This document shows, in pieces, positions 32,333 through 43,700 of a DNA stretch of 64,000 bases (position 1 is its first letter; every line of letters begins with the position of its first letter). Source of the stretch: Echinarachnius parma (lineage: Eukaryota > Echinodermata > Echinoidea > Clypeasteroida > Echinarachniidae); the NCBI GenBank assembly GCA_037951105.1, contig JBAMJV010009766.1, forward strand, positions 1 through 64,000, in the 5' to 3' direction. Under the pieces are notes generated by a model. It searched no databases, had not been told where the DNA came from, and saw nothing but the letters and a program-made list of their open reading frames with translations. Made by a program: the position numbers and the translations under genes.

Positions 32333-34153
32333 GTGGACAGTATTACAGTGGATGTGGGGGATCTGCAAATGATACATAATAATATTAAAGGGACATGGAA
32401 AGTGATAAGGAATGTTTTTAAGCCAAATCATAAAGCGTCTGGTGTAAGTAAAATAAATATTGATGGGAATGTAATTGATGATCCGGATGTTATTGTAGAC
32501 AAATTTAATGAATATTTTTGTAATATTGGCCATAATTTGTCACGTGTTATTCCTGAGTCTCAAAAAACATTTCAATCTTTTTTAGGAAACCCTAATCATA
32601 ATAGTTTGTTTGTAATGCCAGTAACTGTTGAAGAATTGCTTGATATTGTACATTCCTTGAAGAATAAGAAAAGTCCAGGTTGTGACCATGTAACAAATGA
32701 GTTGGTAAAAAATGTAATTGTTGGTATTGTACAACCTCTCATACATATATTTAATTTATCAATAACTACTGGTGTTGTACCCATGAGAATGAAAATTGCA
32801 AAGGTTGTGCCAATTTTTAAAAAGGGTGATGCCCTTATGTTAAATAATTATCGTCCTATTTCTTTGTTAACTTCATTTTCTAAAATTCTTGAAAAGTTAA
32901 TGTATACCCGGACAATAAAATTTTTGATGAACGCTAATATTTTGTCTAATTTTCAGTTTGGTTTTCGTGAAAAACACACAACAACTCATGCAATTTTACA
33001 TTTAGTGGAAAAGATATCCAGTGCCTTAGATAATCGCATGCATACTGTTGGTGTCTTTTTAGACTACTCTAAAGCTTTTGATACTGTTAATCATGATATT
33101 TTATTATATAAACTGGGCCATTACGGTGTAAGGGGAAGAGCATTAGATTGGTTTAGGAGCTACTTAATAGATAGGAAACAGTTTGTTTCTTTGAATGGAA
33201 TTGATTCAAGTATGCGGGTTGTCACCTGTGGGGTACCACAGGGATCCCTTCTAGGCCCGCTTTTGTTTATTGTGTATATAAACGACTTTCAGCTTTCCTC
33301 AAAGATGTTATCATTCATTTTATTTGCAGATGACTCAAGTGTATTTTTCTCTCACAAAAACCCTCAAACTCTTTTGCAGACTGTAAACTCTGAGTTGACT
33401 AATGTGACTTTGTGGATTCACGCAAATAAGTTGTCTTTAAATCTAAAAAAAACTAACTATATGCTTTTTAGTAATTCCCTGAGTATATTGCCTGGAAATG
33501 TAATGTTCAATGGTGTTGAAATTGAAAGGGTACCTACTTTTAAATTTCTTGGCTTGTATATCGATGAAGATTTAAATTGGAAGTACCATATTGGTCAACT
33601 TTGTAGATTGTTGTCAAGAAATACTGGTGTAATTTATAAATTGAAATCTGTGTTTCCTCAAAGTATTTTACCTATGTTGTATACAACTTTAATTCTGCCA
33701 TATCTAAACTATGGTGTACTAGCTTGGGGTAACTCGTTAAAATCCCAAGTGGAAAAATTACTATTAGTACAGAAAAGAGTAATAAGAATTGTTTGTAATA
33801 CTCACTATTTAGCACATACTGATGTCCTTTTTAATAATAGTAGTGTTTTGAAAGTTGAAGATATTTATTATTTACAATTAGGAGCTCTTATGTATGAATT
33901 AAATGCAGGTCTACTGCCAGTAGCCTTAGCCAGGATATTTAAGAAAAATAACCAAGTTCATAATTATTGTACACGACACGCAAAAGCATATCATTTACCT
34001 CTTGTTAGAACACAATTCGCCCTGACGACACTGGGGTCCACTGGACCTAGGTTTTGGAATTCCCTTGAACCAAGAATAGCACAATCAGTCAGTATTTATG
34101 TTTTTAAGCGCAAGTTGAAGTTACTTTTCTTGAGTCGATATTGCCTAGATTGA
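32333..34153 (+). mobile_element. LINE (CR1/jockey-like) reverse transcriptase, 5'-truncated, long ORF intact
   Basis: 606 codons open with no ATG at the first codon (the frame begins GTG), so the 5' part with the endonuclease domain is missing. RT motifs in order: NNYRPISLLTSFSKILEKL (about 175-193), FQFGFREKHTTTHAI, LDYSKAFDTVNHDIL (about 243), CGVPQGSLLGPLLFIVYIND (about 298) and the catalytic FADD (about 330), then KFLGLYID. The C-terminus has LGSTGPRFWNSL and FKRKLKLLFL, the usual ending of this LINE group. The absence of stops suggests a fairly young insertion, but without the endonuclease it is not autonomous. Confidence 0.85.
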
Positions 34154-34680
34154 TAGTTTTGATTCTTATTAGGTTAAAATGTCAGAAAATTATCTGCTAC
34201 AGTATATAGGTGTGCATACTTCTAATTCTACTCCTGTTTCTCAAATCATCTCCTGTCTTGTTTTGTTTTGTGTGTGTTTTCAGTCTAGTTTGTTTGCCCC
34301 TCTTTCTCGCTCTATCGTGTCTTTTGTCCTGTTACTCGTGGTATTTTCCTGCTTTTCCTGTAAATAGCCATTATTTAGTAGTCAGCAGTTTTTACTTTTA
34401 TCACACATATTTATGTTTATATATTTTTTTCTCAGTTCATTAGTTTAGCTTTATTTTTTGTAAGCATTTTAATGTATTCAGTGTTTCTATTTGACGAGTT
34501 TGTCTACCTTGACATACTCATAAGCAACTCACGAGGGACCTTAATTCCACAAGCTTTGCTTTCAACCTAGGTCACCTCATCTTTCTATTGTAACGCCATA
34601 TTCTGTCAATTTTGTTATGTTCATGTCATATTTGTAATGTGTGTTATATAAGAAAGATAAATAAAATAAACTTGAAACTT
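34154..34680 (+). mobile_element. 3' UTR of the LINE
   Basis: T-rich non-coding stretch after the stop. It carries 'caagctttgctttcaacct' near 34550 and ends with AATAAAATAAACTTGAAACT at about 34659. Related tails occur at 28810-28988 and, in antisense, at 39822-40230. Confidence 0.6.
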
Positions 34681-35260
34681 GATATAGATATCCTGTCGAG
34701 GCAGATCCCTTTGTTAACTGTAATAACTAGTACAATTGAACAAACAAATTATTTTAATATCTTTGTCGTAGTACCCCCGCCCCCTCATCCCGCCCGCCCA
34801 CCCTCTGCCATTATTGTGGATGAAAATTAAGGTATATTTTTACTGTAGTGTAATATATTCATGTAACTATATACAAAAATAAAAGTACACAATAAATAAG
34901 TACATCGATTATACAAGATATATACATGCACCTAATCGTAACACATAATTAAATACTTTTTAGTGAGGATTTAAATACACTTAATGAGGAGCATTGCGTA
35001 ATACTTTTCGGCAGGTAATTCCATACATCTGGACCTCTATGTTTAATGGATTTCTGTCTTTCGTAAAAAACACTTCTTCTAATCGACAAAATGATGGGAA
35101 ATACCAACAAAAGACTAAAGATTAACGGCGATGTATGCACCAATCATTATTGATCCCTCAGATACGAAATCAAAACCTGAAATGAGCTAATATCCCTTCA
35201 AACTATCTACAACCAAACTAGCTAATAAAAAGAGCTACTGTACCTCAGTATTATAACTGA
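34681..35260 (-). mobile_element. Antisense LINE C-terminal fragment (34949-35143) and surroundings
   Basis: Minus-strand frame 35143-34949 reads YERQKSIKHRGPDVWNYLPK and then FKSSLKSI, the R...G..VWN.LP...FK..LK ending of LINE ORF2. About 110 bp of AT-rich 3' UTR follow toward 34840. Only the tail remains. Confidence 0.6.
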
Positions 35261-37200
35261 ACGTTGTTTACTTGTTGACGATGATATGATCATATTGCAT
35301 AAACTATCTTTACTGATTCGAATATAAGCCGTCGCAAGAATTTCGAGCCCTTTGACATTTTGTGTATATGTAATATGCACGTTGTGTGACGTCATGACTT
35401 AATATTGTTTACATACACTTTTATTTTTAGATGAATGTAGCGTACAATGTACTTGTGTAAAAATCACAATGAACCACGTCTTTTATTTGACATACTGTAA
35501 TTCACGTCAACCTTCTTAGATAAGAAGGGGTACTTTCTACGTAAGTATGCAAAACGCGAACGTGAACGTGACAGATCTTTGTTAGCCCTTTCTTTGTTTT
35601 GATGTCATGCCATATGGTTATCTTATTTTCATGATAATACTTACGTGTACGATGAGTGCAAAATAATCATTGGGATGGGCGAATTTTGTTTGATTATGAA
35701 TATTACCAATTGTGTTTTAACTGTCATGTCTTTTTAAATATAAAACAATGTTTGTGTTGCCTAATTCGGTAGAGAAATGGCTTAAAATATATTTATACAT
35801 TTATAGTAGCTGCGCTATATGAAATTTCATGTTATTATTATTGTTATTAAATATATATACATTTAACAGACATGTTTGCCAGGATTACCAAAGGAGATTT
35901 GTACTACCCATGGTTCAAACCATGGTTTACATCTATGCCATTTGTAAACTGATGGAGAAAAAATGTAAACTCCTTACTTGTAAACAATGTTGGTGATACA
36001 CATTTACTAAATGCACCAAATACATGCTTGTCTTCTCCCATGGTGAAATTTGCTGGTTAGCAAGCACTATTAGTCATATCATTCTAAATTCTAAATTGTT
36101 TTACTCGTATATGAGCAGCACTCCATATATGTAGACCATGGTTTGTACAAACATTCTTTGTGAATCCGGACCCTTGTGTTTTGAATGAAATTCGTGGGCG
36201 TTGCCTTTTTTAAAAGCAATTTCACCAAAAGAAATTAAGTGGATATCACATCGATATAATAATTTTTCTATTCAATTTGTAGTCTTGAAAATGTTATTAT
36301 TAACACGTACATTTGTTTAGCAAAACAATTTGAATCTTCCTTGTGAATTAAATAAATAGTGCAAACTAGTTTGAAAGATTTCTTCGTCCTTTACTTTCGA
36401 CCATGGTAGTATGATTGCTATCGCTATTACTGATAATATAAGAAGAAAAAAAAGATCATCAACAAATACATTTAACAAGCGTTTCTATTTTCCATTTATA
36501 TTTAAATGATTTGTTTCTTATACAAGACAAAGATACATTGATATCGTTAGCTCAGCTGCCCCCTTTATTGGGGGCCTTTTATCACCCTCAAAGACCATGT
36601 GGATAATTTTTCTTCGTAACATATTATACCCTTTCCTTGCTATTCCCTAAAAAAGTAATCAAAGACTAGTTTCACTATTGTATGCCATTATTTAACACAA
36701 CATAGAAGTTCTAAATGTCTTAAAACCACAACATACACGATGTACTCGATTTCTGGGAATTTAAAAATTAGGGAAATAATCTAATTATCTTGAGAACAAT
36801 GTTGACATCATGTTCCTGACCGAAACACGCGGCAACTAAGTTGAAATATCTTAAATATATATTCGGAACATGATTTAGAAATAAAACACGGTACTCATTC
36901 CTACTTTCATTTCATTTCAATACTTTTTGTCCAAGTCTACCAAACATAGATCTGAAATTGATATCTTATACATATTACCATGATATGTAAAATCATTTTG
37001 GTGGCTTTTCGTGTGACTAATTTGGCACTCTAAACTACCAAACATGAGTCTGGCCTTCACGACTGTAGCATCAACCATGCAGTCACCGAGCTCTGCATCT
37101 GTGCATGGAGGATGGGTTGCGGGGAACAACATCCTACTGTAATTTGTATGAGTTCGATACGTCGTGGAAGAGAGAAGTGGTAACTTATTTCATCCCTATT
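35261..37200. other. Intergenic sequence, no gene seen
   Basis: 35270-35660 is a copy of the 3'-flank block at 61140-61500 ('gtcgcaagaatttcgagcc', 'gtgtgacgtcatgactt', 'tgacatactgtaattcacgt'). From 35660 to 37200 I see only AT-rich unique-looking DNA; short open frames have no recognisable motif. Confidence 0.5.
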
Positions 37201-37323
37201 CGATGGTTCATATTACCCTTTTGTCGAGATAAATACAAATAATATATCGATCTGCAATCCACGTGCTGAGCCTTGAAAAGGAGCACGTATAAATACTGAC
37301 AAGTGGGTACAATATGATGCGAA

Positions 37324-37492
37324 CAGTGACGCAGCTTCAGTGGGAGAGGGAGGGGTGGGGAGGGGGGGGGGGCACTTGCCCCCAAACTTGACAACTGCAA
37401 TGTGAAACATACGAAAATCTGTGCAAAAATACATGAGGTGTGCCCCAATAAATCGATTGTTCTCAAATCAGTCCGACCACGCTACACCACTG
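37324..37492. mobile_element. Short hAT-like MITE (paralog of 9594-9800)
   Basis: Starts CAGTGACGCAGC, ends GCTACACCACTG, with near-matching 8-bp flanks GATGCGAA and GATGCAAT. Contains a poly-G patch. Confidence 0.5.
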
Positions 37493-38061
37493 GATGCAAT
37501 ATGAATGAATATAGCATTACCTCTCTGCCATCTCATCATTTAGGATACAATAACGGATCTCTGTGTCAATATATCACTTCTTGCTGAATAAATATGTTCG
37601 AGAATTATTCTCAGTGTTCGTTCGTTTTTGTAAAACAAATAATATATTAAAAGATGTCTTGCGTGCATTGTTTCACACAAGGGATCGATAGTCAAAATAT
37701 ACCTATTTAAGTAGCATTATCTTGACTATAATGTTTGTGTCATCATACAAAATATTAGGACGTCCTTTCCGGCGCAAAATTATAATCTGATAATAACCAG
37801 TAATGTTTATTGGCATGCCATTTTGAATAGCCTACATAATATTGCTTTTCAATGTTTGTTTTTGTCAAATAAAGCATCATAATATTTTAACCAAGATTGT
37901 TAAATGCTACAGATCAAAGCCGTATATCGGCTTTGTTCCAGAGACACCCTCTTGTGTTCATGAATACTTGTTTTAAGGCAAACACAACACAACACGCTTT
38001 TTTTATTTCATTTTCTTTTAATTTACGAATGTATGGTAGAATGACAACTATCTGCTTTTAA
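37493..38061. other. 5' flank block of gene C (distal part)
   Basis: Matches 10118-10639 of the orphan flank over its length. It lacks the SINE and the CAGTCAGG element found there, so it serves as the empty-site reference. Confidence 0.5.
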
Positions 38062-38590
38062 AGGGGTAGTTTAGTTTTAGTAGAGAGGGCGCTGCACATC
38101 ACAATTTTGTTGTGAGATAATGCAAAACTGAGTGTCGAATTTGAGAGAACATGCAATTTTAATGGCAGAATAAACTTTATTTGGTCAAAATCGCTCCAGA
38201 AACGGCTGAAATATCAATAAATATATTTGATCTTATAATTATTTAGGGCCCAAATAATTAGATGATTTTTTCCAAAAAATTAAAAAATGCTTACACTTTT
38301 TCAAAAATTTTCAAAAGCGTTTTTTAAAATAGTTGTTCATGATCTACTTAATCATTATTTCAATAGAACATCACATGCATTATTTTGTATGAAAAATGGT
38401 TGAAACCAATGCCTTTTTAGAAAGCGCCCTCTTGTGTTTTAATGGCTCTTTTTGAATGATAACAGGCTTTTTACTTAGTCGTTTGTAATTTTGTATACCT
38501 TTCGAGCATGGTGGAGTAATAACTATGAGTTTATGTTACTGTCCAGGTTTGGTTACTAAAGTTCAGCCTTACCAAAACTGTACTACCCCT
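38062..38590. mobile_element. TTAA-flanked MITE, AGGGxTAGTT family, copy 2
   Basis: AGGGGTAGTTTAGTTTTAGT to ACCAAAACTGTACTACCCCT, TTAA on both sides (38058-38061, 38591-38594). The orphan flank at 11306-11320 (tttttaatgatagcacac) is the empty site with a single TTAA, so the target duplication is shown directly. Confidence 0.8.
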
Positions 38591-40510
38591 TTAATGATAG
38601 CACACAAGTTGTTGCCACCCAATTAAAAATGATAAAATAAAACAATAGTCTGTTTTGTATTATCACATGGATATTATTTTGTCTACATTGGCCCATCTAA
38701 AACGCCCACTGAACTATTATCACGACCTAGCAAGTACATGTTTAAAGCAATGTAGCAATTAAAACGTAAGCGTGCCCTCAAATAAAGTGAGCCTACATTT
38801 AACCAAAGTGCAGAATACTAATTGGTGTAGCAATGTATGAATGAGGCGCCACGGGTCACCCCACAACCCTGTGATCCAGCCCCTGTGGAGCAAAAGCTAA
38901 GGAACATAGAACAAATGATATGATGATAGAACAAATAACACCTTGCTCATTTAGTAAGCGCATGCTGCCCCCTCCCGGGGTACCTCTCCTCCCCCTCTCC
39001 CTACTCTGCCCCCCTCTGGACGAATACCTTCTTCTCCACTGAGTCAGGACCCGGGAGGCAGTCATCGATTTATATTTCAAATCGATGGAAGCCATTCATT
39101 CTTATTGAAAATCACAGCCCATAGCAAAAATAATAGTTTTCGAAATCTTCATGGACTGTATTAATAACCTACGCTTTGTGTCATACGCGGCATGAATGCA
39201 TTAATACATATTATATTCGCTAGTGCATGCATGTAAACATAAACACGCAGTTATTAAAATACTTCCTCAAAAAGTGTAACTGACATAAGTTAGATGCAGG
39301 CTGGATGTCAGGACAAACTTCAACCAGTAAAGAGATTGACAAGATATAAAACAAGCTCCAAACAAGTGCAGTTGTTGTTTGTTTGTTTTTTATTTCGAAA
39401 TCAATATTTAAAAATACATCAAAAGTCAAAACATAACATAGAACAAAATATACACAATTTGTACACAAAAGTAGTTACAAGTTCTTAATTAAAAATATTA
39501 TATTGTATGTTGCTATATATAAATAATAATAATTGGTAGGATGGCCCGTTTAAGATCCATCATTATGATAAATCTGTTCTTTCACGGGGTTCTATTGAAG
39601 CCCTATCAATCCTAACAACGTTTTAAGAACACTTATTTAACTTGGGTTTTTTGGAATGGCTTCAAAAGTTCCCCCTAAACCCTACCACGTCAAGCTGTCT
39701 ACTATCTCGATGAAGACAGTTATAACGTGAGGTATGTCAAGGTATGTAGTATTCGTTACCTACCAAACCTCGCCTTATTTAAGATAGGTAGAGCAACACT
39801 TGTACGATTAGAGTTCACTTCTTATAATTCAAGTTCAAGTTCAGTTTATTTTCTCAAGATAAAATAAACAATATAAAATACATAGAAATTGATAACAATA
39901 TAAAAGTATATTTCATTACAAATGCTAAAATGCAGATTGCATGTACAAATTACAAGTAATTATTTTTGAGGGGTAACAAACCACACATGTATCAAGACCT
40001 TATCGTGTGGTCGACCCATAGTTTTAAAACAAAACATTGTACATACAATTTAAACTGATATAAATATAATGAAAGTCATAATTCAAAATCAAAATTCAAC
40101 ATAATTATCAAAAAGCAGTACTACAAAACGAAACACCTAACAAACATATAAAACAACAACAACAACTACAAATTATACTAATACAAGGCTGTACATAAAT
40201 CATGGATATAAACAACACTGTGTAAACGTAAACTTTACACGCGCCCAAACAAGAATACATACAATAGGTCTACATTAGTTCAGCGTATACCGTAAACACG
40301 CTAGTGTATGGGCTCTATGTAAATGTCTAGTGGACATAATACATTGCTTGCGGATCACTACTGTGAACATAAGTTATAAGGATGTGGAGTTTCATACATT
40401 GAACATTTATCACACGATGTTAATTTTGGTTAGCAGCGTTACTACAACTTGAAGGCTGTCGAACTTGGTAAAACGTTGGGCTCAGTAATTACAAATATGA
40501 TGAACTTGTA
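38591..40510. other. 5' flank of gene C
   Basis: 38595-39370 is homologous to 11315-12400 and in part to 49350-49640. 39380-39520 and 39822-40230 are A/T-rich antisense LINE-like 3' tails ('caagttcaagttcagtttat' at 39829). 40230-40330 shares 'tttacacgcgcc' and 'acacgctagtgtatg'-type landmarks with 15350 and with the window end. No gene. Confidence 0.5.
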
Positions 40511-40511
40511 A

Positions 40512-40560
40512 TAGTGGTTTTGGCCTACATCTCAGTATATCGCGTATTGAGTGAGAGTTT
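40512..40560 (+). promoter_or_regulatory. Candidate core promoter of gene C
   Basis: 'atagtggttttggcc', 'cagtatatcgcgtattgagt' and 'gagag' at 40511-40556, about 165 bp before the ATG; the same motif order occurs at gene D and more loosely at B. Confidence 0.35.
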
Positions 40561-40700
40561 TAAAGGCTTAACATAATGTAACATTCTGTCATTCATAACG
40601 ATCTTGTTTGTTTTCATAACGCGCAAGAACAAACGTTATTAAGTGAAGAAATATATCGGAATTGTCGTTTGGATCACACACTTGACCAGGAATTATTGCC

Positions 40701-40791
40701 ATGGCGGTAGCAGGTAAAAATGATTTGAGACTTCTGGTGATTATGATTTTGCTTTCTTTACTCATTAGTTCCGTGCAACCGGAATTGATTG
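40701..40791 (+). CDS. Gene C exon 1: signal peptide
   Basis: MAVAGKNDLRLLVIMILLSL to QPELI; Kozak-like gccATGG; donor ATTG|gtaagt, phase 1. Confidence 0.84.
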
Positions 40792-43700
40792 GTAAGTAAA
40801 TAATATCATCATGAGATAATTTTTCAATTTCGAATATTTCATTTTGCTGTACATGCTTTCCATTGTGTATATCTAACATGGCTGTTATATTACAGCTATA
40901 CAGTCTAATATGCAATTCTGGATAATCACATCAATTATATTACACATTTAAATGGGATCTAGCAACATAATACAATTCCTCAAAACCTTCTTGGAAATCT
41001 AGCGGTTCTCAAATGCCTCATTGCATTAGAATTAGCGAGAGAAACAAAACACGTATTTCGGCTTTCCAATTTCTCTTCCGTTATAAAGATATGTACGATT
41101 GAAGGTTCAGATTTGTAATTATTTACTGGTTTATAATTGTGTACAAAGTCAGTATAATGACGCAGCTTACACTTTGAATTTGTGCTCATTACTCAGCCAT
41201 ATAACATCAATTTAATATAAATTCTAACATTACTTATGGAACATATCAGATCAAAAACAATTATTTTATCAACCATTCATCACTTTTTTGCATATGTCAA
41301 GAAAGTTATTTGATCTCTTTGATTATAATGAAGCATTATGGATAATTACATCATTCATCTAGCACAAGTTAAATTAAAAAACAATAAACATATATAGACA
41401 TCTAAATTTCAGACGTTCGTCTGATTGGGGGTCCAACAATCTATGAAGGGACACTGGAGGTGACAGAAGACGGGGTCACGTGGTACACTACGTGTGGATC
41501 ATCCATCGGCTTTCTGGACGCAGAAGTAGTATGCTCCCACCTTGGGTTCAGCGGCACTAATCGACATCTGGAAAACACTCCGTTTTGCAGTATCCGAGCC
41601 CAAAGTGTAACGCTCGGTTGTGCAACAGGTTATTTGTATAGTCTCCCATTAAGTTATAGTTTTTTTTCGGATTGTCTTAATTCATGTGAGGGTCGTGGAT
41701 TAAATTATTGAGGGTAGCTCTGCTACTGCATTGCCAGTCGGACTATAATATTTATATTTTGTCGCCATACAACTTCATCGCACTATTATTTATAAGCGAA
41801 CAACCGAAATAGCAAACAAAAAATTAAAAATTACCCTTGTAAAATCTCTTATTTTAGGCCACCGGAAAAGTCATGCTTCAAAATATAATCACTTAAAGTA
41901 CGACACATATAAAATAACGTTTCCAACTTACAGTGGTCCATTATAGTGATATATTAACTTCACATTGTTTCCAAAAGTGACCTCAATCTTACACCAGCAG
42001 GAAAACTGTTTACAACTGAAAGTTTTTGTTAGATATCCCCAATCATTCGCGCGATAATTCGGACACTTTTGACTAAAATCGAAATGCTTTTTGAAATTAG
42101 CAAAACCAAAGTTCATTTTTATTCTTCATAGCGGGAATGTGAAGTGTAAAAGGTCCAAGAGATTTTGGTTGAATTTAACTTCATAGATTTTTTCAAAAGT
42201 GGAAGTGGAGACTGTAATCATAATCCAATGTAATACTGTACCATTTTGATACCGCAATGATTTGGCATTCGTAGAGAAAATCGCTTATGTCGTTCAGATT
42301 CGTTGTATCGTATCTGTTTTGTCAAAAAAGTCGTTTCGCATCGTAATGAAACAGTGAAAGCGGAGCCAACACCGTTTTGTTTTGTTGTTGTAATAAGATA
42401 TCGTGTTAGCATGGGAAATAAACAAAAGAATCAATCTTAATATGTTAGCCCCTAGCTCTCTAGTGATGCATTATTCTCATATTTTGTGATTTTCAACGAA
42501 ATTCTACTTTAAGCTTGTCAAAAGAGTCGCCGCGCAAACACGATTTTATCAAACCCTTGATTAGTTGTCGTAGCGAATTCGTGTTAAGTCATTTTAACTT
42601 CTTTGCAATTCGATCTGACTCGTATCGCTTCATCGCAAATATCGTTGCTTTCCGTTCTGGTTCGTATAAAGCTACATTTATGTCGTTGAGATTTGAGGTG
42701 AACTGGAATGAATCAGTACGACGCAGAACGATGTAGGATGTCACAAAACGCGGCATATCATGACTGCGCGGAAAACATGAAGTAGACCGATAATTTATAT
42801 TCGATTCAAGTCAGGTCGTCCTGAAATCGTATGTTCTCCTTCGCCGATCAATAACCACTGCCAAAATCATGCCCCAGTCACACTTTCCCGAAAAGCATTC
42901 CTTCTAGGGCAACGTATTCTTATTTTGTGAATGAAATGGAGATATAATATACGGGGGGGTAATTTTGTGGCCATGGTATTAACGTGGCGATACGTGGAAC
43001 TACGAAAACAATAGCCATATCTTAGTAGAATTAAGAGATGTAGCTCTGCAATTCGCTGTAAAGAACGCCGCTATGGGACCGCAACCTTTTTTTTTTCTAT
43101 AACGGGTGTTCTACCGCGATTATTAAAAGAAGATCAAACTAACTAGTTGAGTAACGAGGAAGAACAACTATTCGTTCTGCGTCGCCGTCTTATTCTTTAA
43201 AATCCAGTGTTTAACCGTGACAAAATCGAGTTGATTCGTTCTCCTTACCCGTTGAGATTCGTTTCAGTTCGCCTTAAAAACCATGAGTAAGGGACCGGGG
43301 CTTAAGATCCTTTTAATCTTTTGAGGTGTAAAAGAATTGCACACACCTTAAAGGGCAATGCAACTCTAGAATTTATCCTTCTGTATACATCGTAATATGT
43401 TTGTTTATTGTGCGTAACATTACCCCGACTCAGCATTCTGCTTTAAAAGAAATATGTGAAAACACTATCGGGTACACCACTATTCACGCGAACGCTGGAA
43501 GCCGCCATTATTAGGTGTGTGCGGACTACGGTCAATGATATGCATTACTGCATTTCAATAACACCAATTCAAACCATTGTCTGAATACTTGTAGAGGCTT
43601 TGACGAGTCTCCAAATCGGTGAATAGCTTTTTGTTCGGCCCTAAGCAGATACGTCAGAGTTTGCAAAGCATGTCGGGTAATTACAAGAACATGGCCGCTC

